A stretch of DNA of 64,000 nucleotides from contig JACATO010000132.1 of assembly GCA_018389105.1 (NCBI GenBank), positions 558,001-622,000 on the forward strand, given 5' to 3'. Of this stretch, positions 49,701-61,519 are shown piece by piece (the stretch's first letter is position 1; each line of letters begins with the position of its first letter). Origin of the DNA: Nautilus pompilius (taxonomy: Eukaryota > Mollusca > Cephalopoda > Nautilida > Nautilidae). The notes under the pieces were generated by a model that was not told where the DNA came from, did no database searches, and saw nothing but the letters and a program-made list of their open reading frames with translations. The position numbers and the translations under genes were made by a program.

Positions 49701-52700
49701 CTGAAGCCAAGCTAGCAAGAAAAAAGGAAAAGAAACCATGTTACCAAATATGTTAGTGGTCAGTCTTTATCAAATATATCAAAACAATGACATATTTAAT
49801 AAAATCTTAGTAGTCAAACATTTTCCAAAATCATGATATCAATTATGATGCTTAAAGGGAGAAAAAAAGTAACATTGATTCTCATTCTTAATATCTATGT
49901 ATACATCATGTATTTAGTAATAATACTTCCACACACTTTTCAATATAAGTTCATATCTAATGTTGACGGAGACATGTTAACAAAAAAAAAGTGAAACTAC
50001 AAATAGGTATTTAGAAACAAAACATCATTTTTGCTGTGGTCTGCTTATTAATTGGTTTACTGTTTTGATTTGGTGGGGGTCTCTAATTATTGAACTGCTT
50101 CTTGTCATGCCTAAAAGAAAAGATACATTTTCTAAATTTATGTTGTAAGATATAACTTTGCGAATATGTCACAATCACCGATTCCAACTTTCTAACAGTA
50201 ACCAGGCTAAACTAACTTTCTCTTTATTAGTACTGTCTAAAAGGAAACTTTGCATCTTCATTAAATTATGACAGAAACTTCTATATACTTGCATTCAATT
50301 AAAAAATACAGAATTTTTTTTTAAAAAAAGGAGGGGGTAAAGTTACCAGAATCTTTCAGTTATCTGAGATATTCGGCACGTTTTTTCTTATCTAGAACAG
50401 AAGTATAGAAATTCAAAAAATGCTCACGGACTGGCCCAACAGACAGAAAACTTTGCTGGCATCTCAACAGACAGAAGAAAATGAAGAATGCTGATCAATT
50501 ACATGGTAGGTCAAATAAAATAATTTAAAAATTGCCTCAACCCAGCTGATGCTGCAGGAGCCTTGGAGGTCTATCATGGAAAAAAAAATTCAAATGAAGT
50601 ATAAAACTGGAGTGGGAAAAAATTAAATACAGATTACCTCAAGGAATATGTCATAGTGAATTATGCAAGCTTGTATCAAAACCAGCTCTCTGAAGAGCTA
50701 TCCAAGAAGTGCATATATATAAATGAATTATAAAGTAACCATACAGGTAACTAATTTAAAATATTCACAGTCACTGAATATGCACACTGTATTTGGATAT
50801 AGCAATAATCAATTTAGATAGAGATGAAAGAATTTTATCATCCACCATCTCCTCTCTTTAATTATTATCTGCAAATCTAAAGCATCCTACTTTTGTGAAT
50901 TCCATGTAAATCAAAGAACCAGCAATAATCAAAAATATAATATAAACGTACAGGACATTCTAAATGTATGAATAATAGCCAGAAATGTTTCTTGAAATAA
51001 TATGCAAAAGTGTCTTTCAAATCATAACTGTAATGAGATCCTAGCACTTTTTCTGATAAGGATACTGGCAATTTTACAACAAAATCTGGATTCAAATGAG
51101 TTTCCAAAATAAAATAGAAATACTGTAAAATTTTCTTACTGGAAAAAAAAAAAAAACTATGGAATGTAAATGGTACCTCATTGTTCAAATCAATAAATAT
51201 CACTAGAAATGTAACTAAATGTATGCATGTTTACATTGCTGCAAGAAAATGTCTTTTTTAAAAATACAAATCTAACGATAACTTACAATAGAAAAACTGT
51301 TCAGGCAACTAAATTTTAAATTCTGTAGATACAGACCAAACAACTAAAAACACGAGAGACATCAAAAGATGCTGAAGCAAGGAAATCAGATATGGTGACT
51401 AAAGCTAGATCAAGGGCGGACAAAAAGTACTTAAACCTTAATGGATGCCATTGTAGTACATCCAGAGCTTCTAAGATCTGAAGCACTATAGTTCAATCTC
51501 TCATTAAAAATTCCATGTCACATTATTTATTGATTACAGATAAATCACTAACCTGTTTCAGACTAATTATCTTTTAAAGACACTAAAAAATTAGTTTTAA
51601 TCCATTTATCAGAGTAATATTAATCAAATCTCTCTTAACAACAGTATTGATGAACAAGATCTCCAACTATCAGCTACAGCCAAGTGTGATTGGATCATTG
51701 GTATGACAAACTGAAATGAATTATTATTTGTACATTTATAGCTTGGGTTAGACATTATTTAAAGTACACAGTCCAGCTTCATGTTCTTACCTTTTCAAGA
51801 CTGTCTGTTTGAAAGGGTTACCCTTACTAGAATGATTTTGCAAATAAAAAAAAAAGAGAATTATTTTGAGCAAGTAGCAAATATTAAACTTCTTACCTTT
51901 ATATATGAAATATTATGTGGAGATCTGACTGAGACATTTTAAAAATCTTCCCACAATACAGCACTACACTAAGAAAACTTATGAATACCTACAAGTAGAA
52001 ATCAAGAAAATGTCTGCCAAAAGTAAATCCATAGTTAATTCTTTTGTCATCATATTTTTATTTTTAGCACTATTTCTTTCTGGTGAAGATTTTGTATTTT
52101 CTTTTCTTTGGGCATCTTTCTTCATCTGCCATAGTGATTTAATAGTGAAAAATTTGGAAACAGTCAGATGTTGATTAAAAATTAATCAAGAGTTTTCAAT
52201 GGCACTTTCTCATAGTATATTCACAAAAATAGTATTTGTTTTTTTTTAAATTTCCAGTTGCTTTTGAACTATTTAGTACTTAAGACAATCGTTGGTATAT
52301 AAGTCAATTACCTACCTACAGAACAGTGTGGCATAATTAATCTGGCTGCATTAAAAGAAATCAAGGTAGGATAACTCTTTCAATCAGCCAGATAAATAAA
52401 AATACCATTGACATACAGAAAGAAAAACAAACAATGTACAGATGTCCCCATGCAGTTAAAAAAGAACCTTTCTCCCTAAATATTGATGATAATAATATCA
52501 ACTCCTCATAACCAAAGATGGCTGGTTGAATAAAATCGAACCCTGGTAAAAATATTAAACTGATTACAGGTGTGATGCATAGTCCATCTTAGTTAAACAA
52601 CTGAAAGGGGAATAGAGAAAGAACGAAATCGTGTGGGACATGGCAGCAGATCCATTTAAGAACTGTAGAATGTTGAATGATTCCAAAAAAATTTAAAACA

Positions 52701-52934
52701 AAAAACTGATTAGAAGATTTATTCATCCTAATATAAATTGAGAAGGATATCAGTTGTACTGGTTGTTCTGAATTTGTCAACTTGTTTTCAGCACAAATTA
52801 TTTCTGGTCTCATAAGAGGAAATGATTTGTTTGAGTTATCAATAAAGAATGAACAGCTTTAAGAAAGTCATTCACAGGGCAGTTTCTGTGTGCAGTGAAA
52901 AACCAATCTTTCTGGCTATCTGTTATTACTACTA

Positions 52935-53496
52935 CGAGGGAAAGTCAAAATTATCTGCTGGCACCTATCTCGCACAGACTTTATGGAAACCGAGCTCGTT
53001 ATGGATGATTTGATAGGCAGAACCATGACTAATCTGCAGAGAACATGCCACCTCATCGATGATAAATTGCCGGTTTGCCATTACCATCTCTCGAGCTTGC
53101 TGAATCTTCTCGTCAGTAGTGGAGGTTGATGGGCGTCCTGCTCCTTTGTGCATCACGCTTGTCCGGCCACTTTTAAACTTCGCGATCCACTCATACACAC
53201 TTCTACACGGTAGTGCACTGTCGCCATATTTTGTTAAAAGCCTTCGATGAATTTCAACCAGACACCTTCTGACCAGAGAAATCGGATCACTGCTCTTTGT
53301 TCTCCTTGGTGCACACTGCTAGTGGAGCGGCCATGTTTACACTGTAACAGCAGCAAGAAAACTGGCGCGATCAAGCTCAAACTTCGATCATGTGACCACA
53401 ATAGTACCAACTATAAGCACGCACGAGCAGAAGGCAGTGTGACAAACTCAAAGATGTGTTATGGTGAAAGTGCGGATAATTTTTGACTTACCCTCA
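52935..53496 (-). mobile_element. Mariner element, 562-bp internal-deletion derivative
   Basis: The left terminus CGAGGGAAAGTCAAAATTAT and the right terminus, reverse complemented TGAGGGTAAGTCAAAAATTA, form an inverted repeat of about 25 bp. TA flanks both ends (52933-52934 and 53497-53498), the mariner target duplication. Full mariners are near 1.3 kb. Here only the transposase N-terminus remains, running leftward from the right part of the element. Confidence 0.92.
52965..53300 (-). pseudogene. Mariner transposase N-terminal HTH, frameshifted
   Basis: On the minus strand the frame from about 53300 reads RAVIRFLWSEGV. After a shift, EIHRRLLTKYGDSALPCRSV leads into YEWIAKFKSGRTSV (53198 onward). 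Then come GAGRPSTSTTDEKIQQARE and SLQISHGSAYQIIHNELGFH ending KVCAR. These are the two helix-turn-helix halves of mariner transposase (F-EG-EIHRRL-YG; W--F--GR-S; GRPS; ISHGS-Y-I---LG--KV-AR). No DDD catalytic domain is present. Confidence 0.88.
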
Positions 53497-54631
53497 TATA
53501 ATTATAAATTAACCAAGAGTTTGGCATGATTAGATATCAGAAACTTTCTATTTAAATAATAGAATTATTAAAAAAAGAATACATTATTACCAAATGTAGT
53601 TAGTTAGCAATGACAGTATTAATCAATTTAAGAATCGGATCGATGGCTGTTTCTTTTCACTATTGGAAGGATATGCAGCAGCAGTTGAAATTTGGATGTC
53701 TTACAATGAATACACAAATATATTTTAGACATATATCAAATCCCTGCTCACACTATTGCAATAAATCTACTAAGATTAACAGCTGATTATAAAGGACACA
53801 GATTAGAAGCTTTTGTCAACCTTTCTCCACACCAATGCATGTCTTGTGGATAAAAATTGGGAAATGTTTTACTCATCCATGAAGATATGCCAATATGCAA
53901 GGCCAGCCAGAGCCTTTATTCACATCAGCTAACAATGGCTTCCCTTAATAAACCAATCCAGTGTACTTCCTGTTGCACAGTTATGTTGTTGTTGTAATGG
54001 CTGAATCTAAAGAATGTGTGGAATAGATGAATTACTGAAAGCCCAACTACAGAATTTACTATGTACTTTTCTAAGAGAAAATGTCTGCCTACCTTAGTGG
54101 TCCATTTTACACTGGCAAATCATAAACAGTCTGCTTTTTAAGTGGTGCAAATTATTACATAATTATTTAATAAAGAAATGGCACCCAATAGCCAAGTTTG
54201 TTCTAAAGAGGTAAAAAAGTACAGTAACAAGGCAGGTATTAATAAGCCTGCATCGTTATTTGCATTTAAATACTTTTTAAAATCTAAAATCACTATAAAT
54301 TTGAAAACCATTTTCATTGTTTTAAGAACAGACCTTTCACAAATTGTGTATCTACTATCAAAAATTGAGAACTTAAATAACTCTGTAGAAAGTATAAGAC
54401 TGGCGCAAACATTTTCTGTCACCTTATTAGCCGTCAATAAACTAACTTAGCAGCATGTATTTCAATAATCATTCATGTTCAGAATTTAAGTCTGAGGAAA
54501 AAACTTTTTCAGGTGTAATGATGCCAAATGGAAGTAGATAATTCTGCAGCAAGTGTTAAGATTGGTGACAGAACACATATCGTTACCATGGTAAAGATGT
54601 AACATCTGGTTAATCTAGTTTCTTTTATTTA

Positions 54632-55102
54632 CAGTAATACCTTGTTGAAAGTTCTGGATGTGTTCCTGGAGAAGAAAGCTTTCGATGGGGGTCATTATGA
54701 TATATTTGATATGGCGATACCTTCCTAACAATGTTTTTTCTTACCTATGAGTGGCACATGATGACATAGACAATTGATTAAGGAATAAACGAAGGGGTAT
54801 GCAAACAATGAATATCATTTATTAATTGCTGAAGACACTGTCAATAGAGAAAGTGCCAGCGCTCTTGAGTGGCGACAGCAAAGGTAGGTGAGTTTGAGTC
54901 TAAGTTGAAGCAGCTAAATGCTGATTGGCTCCAATTGCTCTAGTACGCTGCTCTTCGTTGGCTTAGCAAGTATAAACAAAAATGACAGGTGTGCCTGGTA
55001 TATTCAAATTTGGCAATTTTTTTTACTTACTTAATAGAATTTTAAAAAAGAAGCCAATGCCAAGAGCTTAATGGTGGATCAGCTTTGAAAAGGGTATTAC
55101 TG
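54632..55102. mobile_element. Short non-autonomous Tigger-like element
   Basis: The left end is CAGTAATACCTTGTTGAAAG. The right end, reverse complemented, is CAGTAATACCCTTTTCAAAG. TA stands outside both ends (54630-54631 and 55103-55104). The CAGTAATACC start is the usual Tigger terminus. The 471-bp body has no transposase frame. The middle portion near 54850-54970 is GC-richer. Confidence 0.82.
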
Positions 55103-56504
55103 TATTAGACTGAAAGCAATTACATTTTTTACTACTAAATACTATATTCATCTTAAATAGCTAAATATTGTAATTTTTTCTAACATTAAACCTCAAGAAG
55201 AGTTGAAGATTTATTAGAAAAAAGTTCCAAAAAATAAGCATTAAAAAAGAAATCTTTGATATTGGTAGGGTAAGAAATATATATATATTGACACTCAACA
55301 TGAAGTAATAGAAATAAAGAGTTAGCTTGAGCATTTTCCATCAGTTTATTAGTAGCAATAGAATTAATGGAATCTAAATTTTTGGTGTTAGTTACTACCA
55401 ATAGGGTGATGGGAAGCATCTAAACTAACCATCTACTCTTTGAAAATAACTCTGTTCTTACACTGTGCAACTTTAACAATGATGGATGATGGTTTCACTA
55501 AATGCAAGCATCACCTTTCAACTCCTCAGGAATGTCCATATTTACTAAAGCAGCAGCATTAGTCATTTCTTGAAAGAATAAATAATGTTTTACAAAAATA
55601 CTAAGTACTAAGACTGACAGTCATGAATGTGGGAAGAGAAACAGCAAACTAATAATTTATTTCATTTTAATGTTTATAAATGTGACTATGAGACAATAAG
55701 TTGGTCTGACAATAATGATTCTTTAAAATTACATACTCTAATAATCTTCCCTATCCTCATAACAGATGTTTATTACTACAGTGCATCTATACAAAGAGTA
55801 CCATAATACCTTGGTTACTACACCATGGCGTAGTAGGTGAAATGCACTTTCGCGAAGACCTTTGAATGCCATGGTGTAGTACATGAGGTATTTGTTGGTT
55901 TACCCTGATCTACCTAAATTTTTGTATCCTAGGGTAGAACTATTGTTCACCTAAAATTTGAATTCCTTTGTGAGAGAGAAAGAGAGGAGTGGAGAGTTGC
56001 ACTTTTGTTTTGTCTAACATGTTTGTTTACGGTAATTGTAATATCAAACCCTTAATCTACTAAGATGTAATCTTGTGTTAAGGCCAGGAGTAAAAAGGTT
56101 AAATCTACAAGAACTTTCCGTTTGCATATATTTCTTTTCTAAAACTCTAATATTGGAGTCGCTATCTTTCCAGTGGTTCAGAAAGAATGCACCTATGATG
56201 CCGTAATTTGTAATTCTTAGTAACAAACACCACAAACGATGTTGAAAATTCTGACGTACACCACATCCCCCAGCAATGATCCCTGACTCGAATTCTTTCC
56301 AACATTATGGGATCATCTTTATAAAATTCTAAAGTGTGAAAGTAGTATTTCGAGATGAGTGAACTAAACCTCTTTAATATTAATAATCTATAAAAGAAAG
56401 TAAACCTCAGGTTTTTTTTTGCAGTGCTGGGTAGCTTGAAAAGCCTACTTCACATGGGTCAATATGGCACTTGCACGAGAGAGAGAAGCATCTGAAGAAT
56501 ACAT

Positions 56505-56935
56505 ACAACACGGAGTGCATGTTCGTCCCAAAGCATCGGGTGAGTGTTTTGCAGCCTCTGGATGTTGTCACGAATACACTGCTTAAGTCATATGAGCATG
56601 AGCTATGGTCTGAGTGGTTCAAAGATGATTAAAAAATCGTGTTCACCAGCAGTTGGAGTCGTAACCCCCCGTTCTATTCTTAGATTGTGCATATGGTGTC
56701 AGTTGGTTTGAAGAAGTTGAATTCGGAAGTTGTGAAAAAAAATCCTTCTGTGTGTGTGTGCGTGTGTGTGTGTGTGTGTGTGTGGCATTGCTGCCGATGG
56801 AGAGAAAATCCACAAGCATGATCTGCATTCATGTCTGCGTGAATTGATTGATTCTGAAGATGATGCTGATGTGGAGTTGGTTGAGTCTATTTCTGAGGAT
56901 GAAAGTGGTTCTGATGAAGAGATTGCTTGTTGATG
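56505..56935 (+). pseudogene. Pogo/Tigger-type transposase C-terminal relic
   Basis: Plus-strand frames near 56540-56630 give VLQPLDVVTNTLLKSYEHEL and WSEWFKDD. This is the S-LQPLDV-VNK-FK--L---W motif next to the last catalytic residue of the pogo-type DDE domain. Further on, after frame breaks, LIDSEDDADVELVESISEDE (near 56840-56905) resembles the acidic tail found at the end of such transposases. A (TG)n microsatellite lies between the two. No open frame remains. Confidence 0.55.
56749..56784 (+). repeat. (TG)n microsatellite
   Basis: TG repeats with one CG interruption, inside the pogo-like element. Confidence 0.95.
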
Positions 56936-57480
56936 AGGGTGGAGATGTGGTTGGTGAAGATTCTGAGTTTCTTGAAGAAATTGATGAAAAAAAAGGAAAG
57001 AGAAAGAATGAAAGCAAAGCATGTTGGCAAAAAACCACAAAATGAATGTCTTTTTTTTTGTTGCTGTTGCAGAATAACTTTAACGTTTTCAGATTTTTAC
57101 TGAACATGCATTACAACTGATTGTTGACTGTTTCTGGCACTTAATTTTGTAAACTGTAGTTTTATATTTTCAGAAAAAAAATGAAACTCTTTGCCTATTA
57201 TGCCTTGGTGTAAGGTATAATATTTAAAATGTTAATCAGTTGGGTGCTTTATAAAAACAAAACAACAATGGAATTTATTAGAGCCTAAGTAACTTACTAA
57301 ATATAGACAGATATAATCAGGTGAACCTCCCAAGTAAATATTGTCACATAAAAACAAGTATTGAACAATGAGCCAACCAACTTATTTCAACTTTTTTGCA
57401 AATAAATAACTAAGAATTTTTAAATAATTATCTTTAGCTATCAAATATATACATATCTTTTAAACATTACATTATATTAC

Positions 57481-57586
57481 AGTTTTTGCTCATTTGGATT
57501 ATTGTCAACTGAGAAAGAAAGGTTCCAGCTTGGTTTTGTAAAGGAATTACATTTAGAGTTAACTCATCAAGCAATTTCCTGTCTGT
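57481..57586 (-). CDS. LRRCC1: Probable LRRCC1 exon
   Basis: Open frame of 35 codons plus one base, between an acceptor ttttagacag and a donor GTAATA. The peptide starts TDRKLLDELTLNVIPLQNQA and ends LTIIQMSKN. It enters in phase 0, matching the preceding exon at 59.4 kb. It resembles, loosely, the KL-DYIDEL...SLALLT segment that follows W-AE in LRRCC1. Several acceptor positions are possible within the ACAG repeat, and only this one keeps phase. The downstream partner was not found. Confidence 0.45.
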
Positions 57587-59427
57587 CTGTCTAAAACATG
57601 TCCAATTTAATCTGACTGCTGGTGACAGTAAAACACAGCAATGGCACCAATATTCTTTAAGTAAAAAAAACAACCAAAAATCAATAAATAAATATAGGGA
57701 TGTTTCTAAAAGTCATTAAAACTGCTGTTCTTCCTTAAGCATGGAGTGGCCTGAAGGAGTTTATGGTGTAATACTAGCAAACATCTAGAAAAATACCATG
57801 CCACTCTGTTTCATTTAATGAAAATTAATCATCGTTTTAGGTAAGAATTGATTACAGTCAACTTTTGTGTGATCTGTAGCTTTGTTGTGGAGGAAAGGCA
57901 CATTTTATGAGATGCCACAACCATTACAAGAGGAAAGGGCTCTAAAAGGGGGCAGTGATGGCACCTTATTTGTGACCAGAAAAAACAAAAAAAAATTATT
58001 GACATTTCTTCCAAGAAATAAGTAAATGAAAATTAATTTTTATAGGTAAAACTTATGTACTCTCTATGCTTTGGACTTATGCCTGAGCAATTACTATATT
58101 ACACAACTTATTTGATAAGAGCGTTTTCAGGTTTTTCTTGATGCCCCCTGTACATCTGACAGGTTAAATTTGATGGTTAGCTTAACTAAAATAATCTCAG
58201 TAACTAGATCATGCAAAATAACTGTTAACGTGATCGTGTATGTATAAACACAGACACACACAACACATAGGTCAAACAGATCATAAGCAATAACCTGAAA
58301 TTACTTGAAAAGCAACTTTACTGTTTGGTTTATTGGGATTAAAATAAAACAAGGCATCAAAATTCCATATGTTTGGGCAAATCAAGAAAATGAAAATTAC
58401 CCTACAGATGAAAGCTAGACCTAACTTATTTGAAAAAATGTGAGAGTTTTAGATAAATCATAATCTAAAAAGTGGGCTGAGAGCCTGCTTAGCCTACAAA
58501 ATCAACCTAGTTGTACATACTAAAGCACAAAAACTAGCAGGAAAATGTTCAAGACCAGATCAAGGTCACTTGGAGATATTAAAAAATAAAAATGCTTTTC
58601 TGAGAATTCCTAATGCTGATAACAAGAAAGTATCACTAAAGTAGGTTAATCCATACTAATCGCCTAGTTTCAGTCAGCATTTGTTGTCATTATTTTGTTT
58701 AAGCAACCTATAATAAAATTTAAAAAAAGAAGCAACAGACAGAATTTTACTAAAGATTGATACCACCAACTGAACAGGTTTTAGTATGCATGCTTGGGTG
58801 AACAGAAATTGCCCCCCCCTTTATGAATGAATTTAGCCTAATTGATACAAGTAGAAGTTGTGTGAGACCTTGTGTTTCCCTAGTAATAGACAAGTCTCAA
58901 GAGCAAGCAGTAGAGTGCCGTCCTCTACTCATGACTTAGGAAATCAATCAACAGAGCAGATGAAAATAACTACAAATTTCTCTGTGGTTTTTCAAATTTA
59001 CTGCTTTTTTGTTGTTTACTTTTTTGTGAAAGCAAGAATTTGTTTCTGAGAGGGAAAGGAAATGAAACACCCAAAAGTAGATTAAATGTATTTTTAAAGA
59101 GTGAGTAATCTCTAGAAACATTAATATTTCACACAGCCTCAGGTCCATTTTCTGACAATAGCAAACAAAAGCATTTCGAGCTGAAAACTGGACATTAAAG
59201 ATAGAGCAGAGAATAAACTGTGCCCCTTAATAAGTCTAATTGTTCCAAGGGTCACTCATTCTGGTTTGGTGAAAGGTCAGACAGGATTTAGTTTCAGAAA
59301 AATTACTCCAAAAAATAGCAGCAAAAAGGAGTATAGAAACATCTTCCATGGTAACAAAAAAGCTACAGAATTTTCATCTGATGGCATCTATAGCTGCAAG
59401 CAAACCTCGTGATGCAAAAGCAGGTAC
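57587..59427 (-). other. Probable intron
   Basis: AT-rich 1.8 kb between two probable exons. No mobile element or RNA gene is recognised. Confidence 0.5.
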
Positions 59428-59483
59428 TTCAGCATTCCATGAAGCCAACACTCTCTCTCTGTAGTGACATTCCACCAGAAGTT
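59428..59483 (-). CDS. LRRCC1: Probable LRRCC1 exon (LVE...RE...W-AE)
   Basis: Short 56-bp exon. It has acceptor aatccctatag and donor GTACCT. Two bases complete a lysine codon, then 18 codons: LLVECHYRERVLASWNAE. The spacing of L-V-E, R-E and W-x-A-E matches the LVEQLDQERE...RWRAE motif at the start of the LRRCC1 coiled coil. Entry phase fits the exons at 60.2 and 61.1 kb, and exit phase fits the one at 57.5 kb. The frame stays open on both sides beyond the splice sites, which makes it look more coding but leaves the edges less certain. Confidence 0.55.
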
Positions 59484-60176
59484 CTATAGGGATTTGCAGA
59501 TATTTCACAAAGTCATGAGTATTCAAAGAATAATTTTTCAAAAAAAAAAAAAAAAGTGTAAATGCAAATACAAAGAAATTTCTCTTTATTTCACTTTGAT
59601 TTAAATTTCTTCATATAAGTGAAAATGGCACATATCACTGGATTTATAACTTCTTGGAACTTTTTCAGTGTAACAGTAAAATCTTTTGAAAATAAATAAA
59701 ACACTCTAAGGTATCAAAATAACTGTGTTAAGTGACTCTGTATTCAGCAGATTACAAAGTTAACAAAAGCTCAGTTATTTAAATACCTTATAGTGTTTTA
59801 TACTCATTCAAAAGATTTTACTAATACAGGGGGGACTTAGCCTCATAAATAAAAAAAGAAAAATATGAATAAATTATTATTTTTTTTTTTAAAATTAGAA
59901 TTAACTGCTTCAAAAGGTCTCGTGTTTATCCTCAGATAAATATCCGTTTATGGATCTATAGTACTTTCAATTTACTGGGGGTGGAGTATGTCACATAGTC
60001 CTGAAGTAAATGGCTGGAACAAGAAGATTCTACAGTAGTATTATCATCTACATAGAAGAACAGTTAAAAGGCCAATTGATACTGATACAAAATGACTACA
60101 AAGGTAAAACAATGAAAAGATTCCATTAACTATAAAAAAAAATAAGTTAAGGAATCATCTTAATAAGAATTTATAC

Positions 60177-60236
60177 TTAGGGCATTCAAATGAAACCTGG
60201 ACAAATCTGCTTGCTGCATTTCTAGTTCAGCCAGGT
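60177..60236 (-). CDS. LRRCC1: Possible LRRCC1 exon
   Basis: A 60-bp frame encoding LAELEMQQADLSRFHLNAL between a weak acceptor (caagtgag) and a GTATAA donor. Entry and exit phases (one base out on each side) fit the exons at 61.07-61.28 and 59.43-59.48 kb. The acceptor lacks a good pyrimidine tract, and a TGA lies just upstream in frame, so the boundary is uncertain. The flanking exons would also join without it. Confidence 0.3.
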
Positions 60237-61065
60237 CTCACTTGAGCATTTTTTTTAATAAGAAAGACTTTTAAGGGAAGTGTGTGTGTCTCATGTGACA
60301 AAATACATTATACATTACAAACTTATTGACAAGTTGCAATATAGGTACATCTGTGTCTTTCCTCCTGGAATAGCACAGTCTCCAGGAGTGAGGCGCAAAA
60401 ATTGCCTCCTAGTAACTGGTCTGACCAACCAAGTAAACTCCAAGTTCTAACCTAGACGATAAAACTGCTAGGTTGGATTGACTTCTTTTTGAAGGACCAT
60501 GAGAATAATACCCTAAAATGGCGTAGAGCGGGATGGGAGTAGGCACACAACTCACCAACACTGCTGTTAATTTGTAAAGTTTGCAGGCAAGTAAAAAAAA
60601 CATCAGAATTATGCATAACAATTAAGAAATGTTCTGCACAGACAAATCTTAAAATTATTTTTGTTATAAATTACCCATCTGATTAATTTCAAATTGACAT
60701 AAATTAAACTTTCAATATTTTTCAAACATATAATAGTCGCCAAGTAGATCAAAAGTGGCTTCATGTGTGTCCCAGTTGTGTGCGCTCCATGTATTTATAC
60801 AAGCTCAGGCATCAGTAATTTTAATGTTTATTCTCAGAACTCCAAAAGATGTCCATCTATGAAGTGCTAACAGGAAATTATTTAATTAATCACTTCAAGT
60901 ATCATTTTGGTAATTTGTGATTGATACGTTTCACAATGAAACTGAATAATAAATTGTAGTAACATATGTTATGACTTCAGTAAACCTTAAAATCACCATT
61001 AATTCATTGCTTTTAGTAAGTTATATCAAAATGTTTATTAATCAGTCTTTTTAAAAACTATTTAC

Positions 61066-61282
61066 TAGTCTCTGCTAATCCCATGCATGAGTTTTGTTGA
61101 ATCTTGTCCCATTCTTCAAAGTGCTCCTTCATTGTTGATGTAGAAGCTTCCAAGATTCCTTGAGATTTGTCAGATTTTAATCTAGAAGGATTTATTATTT
61201 GAAGAACATCATTATTGAGATGAAATTCCATGGTGGAATCCATTACATCATCAATATACTGCTGGGTAATAGATTCACTTGT
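61066..61282 (-). CDS. LRRCC1: Probable LRRCC1 linker exon
   Basis: Open 217-bp segment, with acceptor atcacttttcag and donor GTAAAT. It gives 72 codons plus one base, entering in phase 0. The peptide starts TSESITQQYIDDVMDSTMEF, has NPSRLKSDKSQGILEAST in the middle and ends HFEEWDKIQQNSCMGLAET. It is polar, serine-rich and acidic, like the poorly conserved linker between the LRRs and the coiled coil of LRRCC1. Assignment rests on position, strand and phase, not on a motif. The frame is open upstream to an ATG at 61330. Confidence 0.5.
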
Positions 61283-61519
61283 CTGAAAAGTGATGTACAA
61301 CACTATAGGCTGATGTCTTTCTTCCCACATCCATTAATGACTATTCATTTATAATGTTACTGGGCATATCACTTTTCTCTTAGGGGATCAGTAAAAAATC
61401 TGGACTCACATTTAAAAGTTGCAAAAAAAGTGATTCAAAGAATATAATATTAAAAAAGAGCCAAGGCTGATCAGATGGCAGTCCTGAATGGCTAAGGTAA
61501 CCTTTCCTTCTTCACTAAA

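Larger units (their letters stand above)
55806..57218 (+). mobile_element. Pogo/Tigger-like element with doubled 5' inverted repeat
   Basis: The left end reads ATACCTTGGTTACTACACCA then TGGCGTAGTAGG. The right end, reverse complemented, reads ATACCTTACACCAAGGCATA then ATAGG. They match apart from a 7-nt gap. The left end is itself palindromic: 55806-55829 pairs with 55868-55891 at about 20 of 24 positions. A transposase C-terminal relic lies inside. The boundary and the TA target site are plausible but not certain. Confidence 0.6.
44047..57480 (-). other. 13.4-kb interval, at least one LRRCC1 exon not located
   Basis: The exon at 57.5 kb exits after one base, while the exon at 44.0 kb enters in phase 0, so one or more coding exons must lie between them. 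I expect roughly 60-70 residues of charged coil but could not pick them out. The interval contains a Tc1 relic (46.2-46.8 kb), a mariner derivative (52.94-53.50 kb), a Tigger-like short element (54.63-55.10 kb) and a pogo-like element (55.81-57.22 kb). The regions 44.1-46.0, 47.4-52.9 and 53.5-54.6 kb are AT-rich without recognisable features. Confidence 0.6.
32..61282 (-). other. LRRCC1: Partial LRRCC1-like gene (exons plus introns)
   Basis: This is the span of the exons assigned to one minus-strand gene. Eight well-supported exons (44046 down to 32) sum to 792 bp and join in phase as 264 open codons of highly charged coiled coil. LRRCC1 is known from vertebrates as a centriole/centrosome protein needed for spindle-pole integrity and cilium assembly, with N-terminal LRRs and a long C-terminal coiled coil. 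Only the linker and central coil lie here. The LRR region was not found, and the C-terminus continues past the left edge. Identity rests mainly on the two exons nearest the left edge, which carry the family's best conserved stretch. The gene is unusually stretched: adjacent exons are up to about 17.7 kb apart. Confidence 0.85.

Noticed and set aside
55515-55568. Exon-like minus frame (MTNAAALVNMDIPEELK) as the missing LRRCC1 exon
   Set aside because: It has acceptor and donor of suitable phase, but joining it to the exon at 57.5 kb creates a TAA stop at the junction, and it does not resemble the expected coil.
56699-57107. Overlapping 92- and 113-codon minus frames
   Set aside because: They are shadows of the acidic tail and TG microsatellite of the plus-strand pogo-like relic.
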